DNA from: Bryoerythrophyllum caledonicum
Taxonomy: Eukaryota; Streptophyta; Bryopsida; Pottiales; Pottiaceae
Reading direction: 5' to 3'
Length of the DNA: 64,000 nucleotides
NCBI GenBank assembly: GCA_963971425.1
Contig: OZ020523.1
Location: 14,628,867-14,692,866, forward strand
The first letter of the stretch is position 1. Every line of letters begins with the position of its first letter. The translations under genes and the position numbers were made by a program. This document shows, in pieces, positions 47,493 through 58,887 of this stretch. The notes beneath the pieces are model-generated. The model searched no databases, was not told the origin of the DNA, and saw nothing but the letters and a program-made list of their open reading frames with translations.

Positions 47493-48309
47493 TTACCCCC
47501 TACACGACCAAGGCAATTTTTCCTCAAAAACACTCCAAAACTGCCATTTTCAGCACATTCAACACAAAATGATACAAATTTTATTTTTTGAAAATTAAAC
47601 CGTATGATCTTGTACTAGACTTGTATGAGAGTGTGTGGAATTTGTTTTGGTAAGTTTGACCACACGGATTGAAAGATATTAGCCTTTGAAGTGCAACATA
47701 ATCTCTTTTTTAGGTCATACTAAACACCTTCAACAAACTTCGACCACCTTCTATGGCAACTTTTTGCACTACAGGCCGTGAATTTATTGTGTTAACTTGA
47801 AAAGGATCATGTTAGGCACATTTGCACCAAATTTTAGAAGTAGAAGAGGTGTAGAAGATGTCCTAAAAAATCTCGCAATGCAACTATGTGCCGAGAATCA
47901 ACAATACACTTTATATTTTGCATATATCATATCTTTCTCAAATATTCGAAATTCACAAATCCGTACAGTAGATGCAAAGATCTCAATTTCCTTTCCAAGA
48001 GGACATTTTCTTTCTTTTAAATGGACAAAAACTCAAATTTCTATTGAATTTAGAAGTTATTAAAGTATGGTGACAGTATTTGTGACATGTCACACTACAC
48101 TGCTGCACTATTTGTATATGTAAATGAAAATAAATTGTAACTTTTGAACTGTAAGTCGGAATTCTACGAAATTTGTGTCTACGCAAAGCTAAACAAAAGT
48201 TGTCAATTCATTAAAAAAATCTCAGAAAATAATGCCTAGAATTGAGAACGTGGTACCTTACCCAAACTCAAAATGTCCCCCAAGGGGACATTGGTCCTTT
48301 AGGGGTTCA
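47493..48309. mobile_element. TTAA-type element inserted in block copy C
   Basis: The left border TTACCCCCTACACGACCAAG and right border GGTCCTTTAGGGGTTCA match the family with mutated TTAA (TTAC and TTCA). The equivalent site in copy B is an uninterrupted TTAA at 20490-20493. About 0.81 kb; related to 6974-7786. Confidence 0.7.
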
Positions 48310-50203
48310 GATCAATCTAAGAGGTACTTTCAAAAATTGAGCGCAGATATAGAGTTCAAGTTGTGCTCAAACTAAACTCTCTACTTAGCAAACTTAATGA
48401 TTGCCACCATTTAGAATATTGATACTCTCTAGCATTATCAATTCTAACCCCTCTTATAGAATACAACCTCTTCATGTAACAATGACAAGAAGAAATTATA
48501 TTGAGGATTTGCAATAATTTTTTATGTGTAGGCAAAGATCCACAATGAATAAGCTACGTAACATACCGGAAGACTAGAACTAGTGATATTACGGCCTTTT
48601 ATCTAAGAATCATCAAAGACAATGTTTTCTAATGAACTTCACATTTTTAAAAGCGAACTTGACAAGGCTCATGATAATGATACAAGAGACATCACATGGA
48701 TGAACATAATGTGTGTCAGTGACGGAGTGAGCATGGCCCATAAAAACAAAAAAACTTATCATTATTGGTATTAAGCAGTATTTCCAATAATCCAAGAGTT
48801 TGCCCTGTAATTGGTTCTAGAATGTTAATGATGATAATTCAATATGTAAGGTTCAAAATGATTTATAGTTGTTTGAGCTATTTATAAAGTCACTCAAACT
48901 TTCAATAAGAAAGCCTTATTGACCTTAACATTATTAATTGTTCATTCTTAATAGCACTTAGAAATGAAAGAGCTCTTTAAACATTAGTTATTAGAAATGG
49001 ACAAGGTCTTCAATGTCAAGTTAGAAAAAACTTTAGTCACTTTGAGAAGGAAGGAGGGGAGGTCATGTTGTACCATGAATCTTAGTCGCCTGTTTCTTCT
49101 TTAACCCCAAAAGCCCCAAGGCATTTTTGCACCAAAAACACTTCAAAAGTACTCCTTCTAGTGCAATGAGTAAGGAATGAAACAAAACCTTATATTTCTA
49201 CATTTAACTGTAGGATCTCAATTAAGACTTATTAAACAACGTACTCACAAAATTTTAAAAATTCAACCACACGGTTTGAAAGATTATAGAGTTTGAAGTA
49301 GAGGAAGCGGTTAATTTTCTTCCCTACGTTGAGTGGATTAGCAAACTTTGACTTCACTTTCTGTCAAATTCTTGCACTATGCAAGGTCTAAAAACTCATG
49401 ACCATCATGTTAAGCATGATGATTTTTCCTTGTACACAAATTTTTTAAGGCACAGAAGAGTGTAGCATATTCAGAGCATTGTGCAAGGAGTGGAGGTTCA
49501 AAATTTGCCAATTCACATTTTGATTTTTTTGGGCATTAAGTATGCTTCAAAATCAAAATCCAGACGATCAATAAGAAGGTCTACACCACATTTTGTAGTA
49601 GAGACAACATGTGACAATGTGCAACAATGTTTGACTTGTGATAATGTGCTATTTTTCACTAAAGACAAAAAACATTGTTCGAATGTATGAAAGGAAATAA
49701 TATCTCTTGCTAGTATTGAATGCATATGGTTGCATAAGGATGAAATAAATGAAATTTGATGAAAATGATCCAACTTGATGAAACAAGTGACATATTTGCA
49801 TAAAAATGGTATTCTTCCACTTATAGGCTTAATGGTGAATAAAAGTGGGGGCAAGTGGCACAAAAGCCCAAATCCAATACAATATCATTGGCGGATGTAG
49901 GCCCAGGGCAAATTGACCCCCTCATTCGTACCTATCCGAGGGGGCCACAAGGTGATCCAAACCTGGCCCTTATTTTGTTTTTGGATGGGATCCTATTTCT
50001 AGCAAGCCAGGTCTCGGCCATCCACACCAACAGTGCACCTTGAATCAGTCACTTGTCTGCAGCGTGGGACCCACATCGACGCCTATTCATGGGGGAGCAC
50101 TACAGTGCAACGCGCTCGCGCAACTGTGATGGTACAGACACTGGGCAAGTTGGATCACTGACCATGCAAGCGCCGTAACTTGCTTGGTCTGCAGAGCTCC
50201 ATC

Positions 50204-51053
50204 TCAACCCCTACAGTCGAAAGCCCTCAAAACTGCCAAAATCCCTCAAAACTGCCCTCTTTCATTGCAAGGTGAAAACTTTTAACTTTTGACAAATTTT
50301 CGAGTATGTAACCGTAAGATCTAGTACCTAACTTGTACATGTACATGCATACCAAATCTTAGATTCAAGTTCCTCTCCATTTGTGAGATCGTAATGTTCA
50401 AAGTTGAAAAAAAAGATTTTTTCCTTGTTGTAGAATGGAAAACTAATGTTTTGGGGGCCAAAAAAACCATTTTTGAAAGGAAATTTGACATGAGGCTCTT
50501 CAAATTCTTGTTCCTATGTGAGTAAGGAATATGTCCATATAATTTTTACCCTCATAGGACCTATAAAACCTAAAGAAATGCTTAATTTTTCACATGGAGG
50601 TATGCTGAAATACAAATGCAAATGCCCATTTTCAACAATTAAAAAGGCATGTAAAAAATTATCGGATTGAAAATCCAAACGGTGAGATCATGCTTTACTA
50701 CCTCTTTTACATGTACGAAAAACAAAATTCGAAAAAAAAAAAAATCTCAATTTTTGGTGAATTTTTGAAGTTACTGCGATCTAATTGATTTTGGGCAGAT
50801 TTTGAGAATAAATGAGCATATACCGCAGTTTTGGGCAGATTTCAGCATGCCCTAACAGTGTTTTCAAACTTTGACCGTGAATATCTCCTAAAGTATGAGG
50901 AATTTTGAAGCATGAATGGTTGTCATTTTAAAGGTATGGAAAAACTCTACAATCTTCCAAAATTGTAACTTCATACGATCTAAATTTAGTAACTGAGAGC
51001 CTGACCAGAGTCAGATCGACCACATTCTGGTCGATTTCGACTTTAGGGGTTAA
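50204..51053. mobile_element. TTAA-type element with empty-site control, 842 bp
   Basis: The left end CCCCTACAGTCGAAAG (50208) and right end CTTTAGGGG, reverse-complemented CCCCTAAAGTCGAAAT, form ~15-bp inverted repeats. They are flanked by TCAA (50204-50207) and TTAA (51050-51053). In copy B the same flanking sequence is joined at a single TTAA (23263-23266). No transposase inside. This is the cleanest member of the family in the window. Confidence 0.82.
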
Positions 51054-53118
51054 GAGCCACGCTGTTTATTGCTTGCCATGCTCACTCTCATCTTTTGCTC
51101 TGAAGAGCTGCTTCTCTGCCTTCACATCTCTAGTTCTTACCTTCTCTACGACTAGATTCAGTCACTTGGTCTTCGACGGTTGGTGACGGTCTCTCAAGGT
51201 GGCTGGTGCTGGAGCAGCGCCGTTGCCGGACTCCATTGGCCGCCGTTCACGCCTTCCCAGGCGCGTACTTCGCAGATTGCCGCTCTACTGCTCGGGGTGG
51301 GTTGGTGGCTGCTCGTCAAAGCTGTGACGGTCTGTTGGGGAGCTTCGCAGAGTTCGCCAGATCGAGCGAGCAGGTCGAAAGCGCCTGTGTGTCAGATCGA
51401 GCAAGTGTTCGATCGCACGCTTTTTCTAGGTGAGTAGCAACAGGTAGTGTGCACGATATCGACCATGTGCTTGCTCGATGGTGACGTTTGTGATTCTCGC
51501 CTGCAAGGTCTCCCTGCGTTGAATTGTTGAACACTTGTTCATGTTGATTCCTTCGGTCTTTCGTTTCGTTTCGTTTCGCTTCGTTTCCGGAAGAGTTGGA
51601 GAGGTGGTTGGTGGCTTGAAGCTTTTGTGGAGTGAAAGGGTCTTGATATTCTTGCCTCAATCTTCTTTCTTGCTAGTGCTCGACATTGAATATTGACGCA
51701 AGTTTCCAGCCACAAACGTACTTCTGACCGGAAAGATTTGCACCTTGTCAAGGGTCATGTAGCAGGCATCTCTTGAAGCCGCAGCGTAGGTAACAGTACT
51801 GCTGAAGTCACAACAGGTCATAACTAAGGCCGACTTGAGACCAGCGACTGGACGAAAGTAAAATGTATTTGAAAGTCACCAATCTCTTTCATGTTTGATG
51901 AAGATTAGCCACGAAGCTCTTCCATGTTGTGGCGACGGACGAGGTGGTCCTCACACTTGAGTTACTTGGCGGTCACATTGACGTGGTCCTCGTTGTCAAG
52001 GCGGGGTGTTTGCAGTGCGGAGCGGTTTCGGAGTTCGCTGTGACACTCCTCTCCTCCGCCTGGCAGGTGAGGCTCCAGTTTACAAGACCTGTGTTGCAGT
52101 CGCGACTTGGATGCTAAGTAAATCTTGTAATGGGAAGATGATGCTCACTTCTTAGGATTGTATAAGAACATCAGTAAATCATCTTGTGAACACCTCGTGC
52201 TATTGCGTATATCAACCTCTGTCCTCCTACAACGGCCACTGATCTGGTAAGTCTCTTCTAAAGTCCTCTAGCTGATTTGTTCCGTGGGGAAGCTGGAGTT
52301 TGGTAGAGGCTTCGATGCTTAGGTCAAAAGCTTCGAAGCGAGTTTAAAACCACCTCTCATATTCGAACAAGCTGATGTTTGATTTGTGGATACTTATTTC
52401 GTTCAAGCGACGTTGTGCTTTGTGTAATATCGAAGATGAAGCTCTCTGGCGCTTGCTTGCTAGCTTGCTTACTGTACAAACAGAGTCCCGGTCCTTTAGG
52501 GGTTAATGTCCCTATGGACGAAAGCATAATGCACAATAACCCTAGATAATGTTCTGCATGACGTACTCCCGTCTTCTTCTATTTCGGGCCAAAGAGTCGC
52601 GCATGGTAAGGAAGTTCTTGTAACACAAGTTCGAGGAGAGCACCAAGCTTAACTTATCATTCTCAGCAGGGTGCACTGCATGGACTCTGTCTCTCAAAAT
52701 CCAACGTTTCCTGACTGACCACTCGGAGAGAGCTCGCATCTTGATCGGCATTTCTTAAGACGAAGCTCGCAGCTTCAGAACTACCGTGATTTCCTACCAC
52801 CAAGCTATAGTAGAATATACTCTGTTGACTCCGTCCCTCAATCCCTTGGCCCTTCAGGTTACTTGTTGGTGGTCTCGTTCCTTGCATACTTATGATAAAT
52901 TTCTTGTTGCAGACTATCCTTTTCGTCCGCCAAGACACAGACGTCTGCAGTGATGGCCAAACGCGTCGCCACGCCCTCTGGAACCCGTCTCTCAACCTCG
53001 GTGTTTCCCGATTAATTCTTTAGAGGGAGCTTGGACTGTTATCTGTGGCTCGCCGGCATTTAAGAGTGACTGCGTGGAGGCATTTGGCAACGTCATTTGT
53101 GGTCGGCGCTTGGCATAG
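51054..53118 (+). promoter_or_regulatory. Kinase-type promoter and leader sequence upstream of the TIR-NB-ARC gene
   Basis: Contains the same GC-richer stretch, the TTTCG pentamer run (~51558), the TATAAG box (52161-52166), first leader exon and donor (GTAAGT at ~52246) and second leader exon (acceptor TGTTGCAG at ~52914) as kinase B, ending at a breakpoint inside leader exon 2. Confidence 0.6.
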
Positions 53119-53235
53119 GCGCTGACATTGAAATCTGAGACTCTCGTTCCTGCTAGTACTGGAGTACCTGTACTGTTGTGGGGGAGGTTGGCGAGTTGAG
53201 AGAAGGCTCGAGAGTTTGTTAGCTTCTCTCTCCCG

Positions 53236-53640
53236 TATATAAAGGTTGGCTTCCATGTGTTCGGTGAAAGCGTTGAAAGGGGACTTTGCATTTCGTCCAT
53301 ATTGCCATGCCATCGGTGGGCTAGCTGTGTGATTGGTTGCTTTCTGCAAAGTTTCTAATTTTATCTACTGCATAGCTCTACCAAGGTATGCATGGAAGTG
53401 ATATAGGGTCTGGATTTCAGCACCAGCCCGACTCTGCATGGAAGGAGGCCCTAAGTGGACGAGATCTTCTGTTGTGCCTGTGGTTCCTGTCTTGAGGTGA
53501 ATTTGCATTGACTTGGGAGTTCAACTTGTGATTTCGAAGCGACCATCGGATCCCTTCATTGACTAGCACGTTTCAGGGACAGTTGCCAAATGCTACTTTT
53601 TTTTTCTTTTTTCTTTTTCTGCTTTGATGCAGGTGCGAAT
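53236..53640 (+). promoter_or_regulatory. Own TATA box and 5' untranslated intron of the TIR-NB-ARC gene
   Basis: TATATAAAGG at 53236 is a good TATA box ~120 bp after the end of the shared block. A probable non-coding first exon ends CTACCAAG, followed by a donor GTATGC (~53384). The intron ends TTTGATGCAG at 53632, eight bases before the first ATG. Confidence 0.55.
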
Positions 53641-56600
53641 ATGATGATATTAATTCCTTGTAAAGTTCTAAGCACGGGTGGAAAGAGAACGGTTTGGTTT
53701 TTTTTACCCTGTGTATTGGGTGATCTAGGAGACCAGCTACAGCAGAACGGTAGCGGTTCGGGCATGGCTCACATGGCGTCTACATCTAGATCTAGATCAC
53801 CCGGGGTGGATGATATTCCACCTGAACCTGAAGAAAGGTAAGTTGCACTAATTTCTAGAATTTTTTTAATTTTATTTTTTTTGGAGAAATGTCACCGGGG
53901 CCTGCCCCCCAACACAGCATTGTACCCTGATCATGATAATGGCCCATGGGCATGTTGGTTGCAGAGGTGATTCACAACTGAATCCCAAACACACCATATT
54001 TCTGAGCCACAGTGGTGAACAGAAGGCTTTCACGGAACAGCTGTATGTAGACCTCAAGACGCGTGGGCAATCTCCCTTCTTTGATCAAGATCCAAAAAGC
54101 TTGCCAAAGGGTGAGGTGTTTGCTGGCCGCATTCTTGAAGCTGCCAAGAATTGCGTAGTGGCGGTGGTGGTGCTGTCGAACGAATTTCTGGAGTCCAAGT
54201 GGCCCATGCTGGAACTCGTAACGTTTGTGGAAGCACAGAAAACACTGAACCCCAAGCTCAAGATATTTCCATTATTCTACAAGCTCGAGCCCTCGGACTT
54301 GAAAGAGGCCAACAAGGAGGAAGAAGGAAAAGAACTCCAATCTCAGATCATAAAAGAACCGACCATCACAAGGATGACGGCACTATGGACGGAGATGGCA
54401 AAGGCCGATGAGAGAATTCGTCCAGACGAGTGTGAAAAAGCTGTTAAAGTTCTGGCTCGTGCAAATGGCGCGGTATTCAGCAGGTATGGCGGATCTGAGG
54501 TCGCATATAGGAAGGCAATTGTCGATGCCTTGTGCATACTATGTCAGACTTACGCGAAGCGGAGAGTACCTCCTAATATGGTAGGCAGAGAACGACTATG
54601 TAAAGTGAGTGCCCCTCGTCTTCTCCACTTTCTGCAGCCTATATTTTTCACATGGCATGGCTTGGTGCTAAATGGCATATAGAATCTTAGTCTCTTTTCT
54701 TATTTACTAGAGTTCAAGAGCTAATTGAATGTTATTTGTGCTTGGCTACATTTTATATACTGACCTCCACTGATCTCATTCACTATCCAGGTGATGAAGG
54801 GGGAATTTGAGAAGTCGGCAACCAGGAGCGGCTTTTTTGAAGCTAGAATACTGGGGTTGTATGGAATGGGTGGTACTGGAAAGAGTTTCATTTGCAAGGC
54901 TTTGTGTGATCATTACAGCGATGAGTATTCTGGAAGGGTATGTTATGTGGAGTGCTCGGATGGAGTCTATCTTGACCTCCTGAAGTTGATTTTGGAGGAG
55001 CTCACAGATATTGATGAAAGGGCGTTGCAGAACATGAGAAGTGAAAAGCAGGTACCTGAAAATAACTACTATTTAATTCTCACCGTGCAAATTCTGGTAG
55101 TGATATAAATAATGGGGTGACTCACGTCCTAGCTGCTTTCTCAACAACTGTATGTTTCTGATCGTGTGCTACAGGCTAATGATTCATTGAAGGGATCTTT
55201 GCCGAAGCAAGACGTATTCCTGGTTCTTGACAATTTGCAAGACGGTCATCTGGACTGGCCCCTTTTGACACACTTGAGCGCAAAGAGCAAGGTAGTGGTG
55301 ACATCACGAAGTCTGGTGAACGTCGTGAGAGTAGTGGGCAGCCACGCCTTCTGTCTACCTTGTCCAACTTTGACAGAGGCAGAGGCTTTAACGCTCTTTG
55401 TACGAAGTGCTGGCTGTACTCAACCCCTGGCAACGTGGAGAAAAGAAGAAATGGAGATCTTGAGGAGATGCATAGAGCTGAGTTTCTTAAAAAATGACTT
55501 TGATTCGCATCATTCAAGCACTGAGATGCTGCTGCGTGGGTGCCGCCATTACCCTCTGGTGCTAAAGGCACACTTGGAGACTGGCGAGGACATGGAAGCT
55601 TTACAGAAAGGTATTGAGCTGAGTCTATCTGAACTTAACCACTCAGATTCATTATTGAGCTCCGGTTCAAGCGAGCAGCCTGGCCACCATAACCCTTTGG
55701 TGCTCATGGCCATGGGCACTACCATCAAAGAGAACTATGAAATGGAGCCCCTGCAGCGGGCCAGGGAGCTGATGATCAAGTGTAAGCTCATGCAACGCCA
55801 TCCGAGACGTGCGCTGTCCGACGTTCTCAGAACAAGAGAACACAATCTAACTGCGGACGAGAAGCTGTTATTTCTCGATGTGGCATTGTTCTACCCCATC
55901 ATGAACCTTGGTGACGTGGCGTTTGTTGATGTTCTGGATCGCCTATTGAAGTGGTTGGAAACTGTGGACGGCAGCCCCCGACGAGAGATTCTCCACAAGG
56001 TCAGCAATTTGAAGCCTAGTAGCATATTTAAATTTTTGATAATTATGTGAGCTGTTCTTTTTGTAATATACCTTATCACAGTTACTACATTGTATCACGA
56101 CAAAGTATATTATGACATAGCCACATGTTTATATATTCATTCAAACTTTGGATAGAGCTCGATTTTCATCCACATATATAAATTGTAGCCTTTTCGTCCA
56201 TCTAGCAGGTTTTCTTTTTTTTAAAGAGCAATCTGGTTGTAAATCGTCTAAAAATTAAAACCCTGCTTCATTGATTGCTTCATTGGTCAAAATGCAGCTG
56301 GCGAAACTGAAAGACCTGAACGATTCAGCGTTGAATGATCACAGAAAGGTGCATGAGCTTTTTGCAAATATTTATACGGTATTGGGCACGGAAGGGAGAC
56401 CTAGAGACTCGCCAGGCAATTATTCCAACGGCTCAATACAATGCTTGGACAAGGCAATTGAAATTCTCACACTACAGGAAGCATCGCTGGAAGTTGTGCC
56501 TGGAGCAGTGGATCTCGGGGTGTTTCCAGGCAGAACCGAACATGGTGAAAATTATAGGTGTCGGGCTGCGGCAAGGCAGATATCTCTCGACCTCAAGGGG

Positions 56601-56942
56601 GCTATAGAAGACTTGCAGAAAGCAAATGATTATACACCAAATCGTGCCATTGTACTTCAGTCTCTGGGTACGGTGAGAACTTGGGCTGAGCAGTACCAAG
56701 AGGCACTGGAACTCCTGAACCGCGCAATATCTCTCTACCCCACGACTGCAAGAGGAGAAAAAGATGTACGTAAGAACTATGCAGATGCCTTTGCAATCAG
56801 AGGCTACGTGAAGCTTCGGCTTCATGACCGGGTAGGAGCCAAGCAAGACATCGATTTCGCTCGCGCAATAGATCCTGATTGTACGAATGTACAATTATTT
56901 GGTCCTCTCATCGATAGAGATCTATATTGGTATTTCTCTTGA
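53641..56942 (+). CDS. TIR-NB-ARC-TPR immune-receptor-like protein
   Basis: Five exons join in phase with GT-AG borders: 53641-53837, 53965-54604, 54791-55051, 55175-55999 and 56298-56942, giving 855 residues. Residues ~75-210 are a TIR domain (HTIFLSHSGEQKAFTEQLY, FFDQDPKSLPKGE, VVVVLSNEFLESKWPMLEL); E149 in WPMLEL sits where the NADase glutamate of plant TIRs lies. The NB-ARC domain has Walker A GMGGTGKS (304-311), Walker B FLVLDN (~381-386), a KVVVTSRS sensor, two GLPL-like motifs (HYPLVLKA and HNPLVLMA) and LLFLDVALFYP. No clear MHD motif is seen. The C-terminus (~720-840) forms TPR-like helices (GAIEDLQKANDYTPN, EALELLNRAISLYP, GAKQDIDFARAIDPD), with no leucine-rich repeats. This fits the TIR-NB-ARC-TPR class known across land plants. 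The start is the first ATG after the leader acceptor; 53764 is an alternative. The final residues overlap antisense copia gag. Confidence 0.85.
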
Positions 56943-57274
56943 AGAGAGATAATACATTCTTCAGAATGCTGTTGGTGATAAGCAGTTAACTGACTCCACA
57001 TAGCGGCAGAGGTTTCACAATTGATTACCTCTTGTTTATGGTGACGATCCACCGCCGATAGAATTGCTACTGCTGCCATTTTGTCGCGTCGGTTCCATTT
57101 GGCAATCTCCTCCCGACTCGTAAAGTCACTGCTCTTCGAAACGCCTGTAACAATATCGTACAGATCCCGTGCCTGAAAAATGAAAGACATATCCATCTTC
57201 CATAGCTGAAAATTCGTGCCGTCATAGCGTTCAACGGCAGCTGCCTCCCGGATCGCCTCCCCTTGGTCGGCCAT
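56905..57274 (-). pseudogene. Copia gag (UBN2-type) fragment
   Basis: The minus strand starts MADQGEAI and reads VERYDGTNFQLWKMDMSF, then AVAILSAVDRHHKQEV, SAAMWSQLTAYHQQHSEE and ISLQEKYQYR, the N-terminal gag region of Ty1/copia elements. Similarity fades near 56905, inside the last exon of the TIR-NB-ARC gene on the other strand. Protease, integrase and RT do not follow. No LTR or primer-binding site is recognised upstream. Confidence 0.82.
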
Positions 57275-57289
57275 CTCGACAAGTACTTA

Positions 57290-58883
57290 CTGAACTACTA
57301 AGAACATGTAATCATGGATCAGAGTAATCACTCTTTCTCTCTTTTTAAAAAAAAGTAAAACCCTAACGCTCAACGAAGAAACAAGAATCTACACTCCTGT
57401 CAATCAAAACGTCCGCAGCAGAAGGAAAACAAAAAAAAAACACCACGCAACTCCCATGCGTCAGTTAACGGCCAAAAACCTATTGGAAATATACATACAC
57501 AGACTTAAGACATCAGACTTGCACACAGGACATGGCCAAGAGCGGATGCTCAATATGACACTAAACAAAGAAGAAAACAACAGCGGGAAAACAGCAACGT
57601 CAACATCGCCAGCAGACACTATGTACGTCTGGAGTGAAGCCACGGTCATCCACTGAGTAGGATGAATGTCATCCAATAGCGTCAACTAACTATCTAACTA
57701 AAACAGAGAACAACAAACTAAGTAGTCAATCAACGCAACGATGTAAAAACAATACATTTGAAGAAAAAAATACAATAAGAAAGGTTTGCACGTATCACAT
57801 GATCCTCATGATATTTCTAGTAATGGAATCCACAGGAGAAAATTCAGTGCAATGGTAAAATTCTACATACATACTAGTACTTGGCTTCTGGCCACTCAAT
57901 GAACGCCCGACCGCAACATGGCAACGTGTCCTAAAGAAGTAATTGTACGAGGCCACTATTGAATTTTAAATCACATTGCTCATAAACCAAATAAAAGAAT
58001 TTCACCAAATATCTGCAGACACATGCACACCCGAAACTGCTTACGACGATTCAATTCCATCTGCAACACAAACCTCCAATCCTCACATACAAAGTTCAAA
58101 TACACCCATTCACAGGCAACTGATTGAACATAACAAGCACAAAAGGTCTCTTCCTGGAGTAAACAGTACGAGAAGGCCACTTTAAACAAAAGCGCTGTTC
58201 AACCTGCTATGATATCCACTAAGACGTTCTCGCGCATTGAATCAATCCAAGCCGTGAGTTCCAAACAAAAAACAAACCAGACGACCTTCACAAGAAACGT
58301 ACACTACCAACGTTAGGTTGGAAAATGACTTCTCCTAATTTATTATTCTCCATGTTAACACTGTCTTTATAAACAGTATGTACCTAATCAAACTACTCAG
58401 CTCTCTAAGATGAAATAATCTACAGAAACTACACGCTCTAATGTATCACAGGTTCACCACCGATACCGACACACTATCCCACATCACATACCCCAGCGAG
58501 ATCTAAAGCACCTTGAACAGCCGTGAACATCTAAAACACCACGAACTTTTACAATCAAAACTAGTAAGAAAACAACTGACAAATGTACTCCGCTTCAACA
58601 CCCTAAAAAGCTGCACTAATGCCACTCCCCCGAGCACCTCATCATCACTCACCAGATGTCCACAACGTCGAAGCCGAAGATCGTCGCAGCAGGTGTTGAG
58701 AAGGCCTAACCCTTCCCACTCTAGGCCCTACAAATCTAATGCGATGACAAAGCAGTGGGCCATACAAGAACACACGCTCCCTCCCAGGATGTGTGAGTTT
58801 TCCAAGCCACCCAATGACCTAAGACTCCGGGTCCTCATACAAAGAATCGATCCTACGCCTAACCCTCAGATCATCCACTCACC
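57290..58883. other. Spacer between gag fragment and CBP60 gene
   Basis: Probably includes the CBP60 3' untranslated region near 58000-58880. Frames on both strands (for example 58513-59166 plus) are shadows or lack family resemblance. Confidence 0.4.
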
Positions 58884-58887
58884 CTAT

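Larger units (their letters stand above)
47403..53119 (+). repeat. Duplicated block, copy C (upstream of the TIR-NB-ARC gene)
   Basis: Collinear with 20402-25310. Relative to that copy it has a TTAA element at 47493-48309, a second at 50204-51053, and a ~0.87-kb deletion at ~49986, where 'tctagcaag' is joined directly to 'ccaggtctcggcc'. It carries the kinase leader up to '...cggcgcttggcatagg' at ~53119 and then switches to unrelated sequence leading into the immune-receptor gene. Confidence 0.8.

Noticed and set aside
57340-57360. TGGATCAGAG resembling a copia primer-binding site
   Set aside because: It is on the wrong strand for the gag fragment and no LTR end adjoins it.
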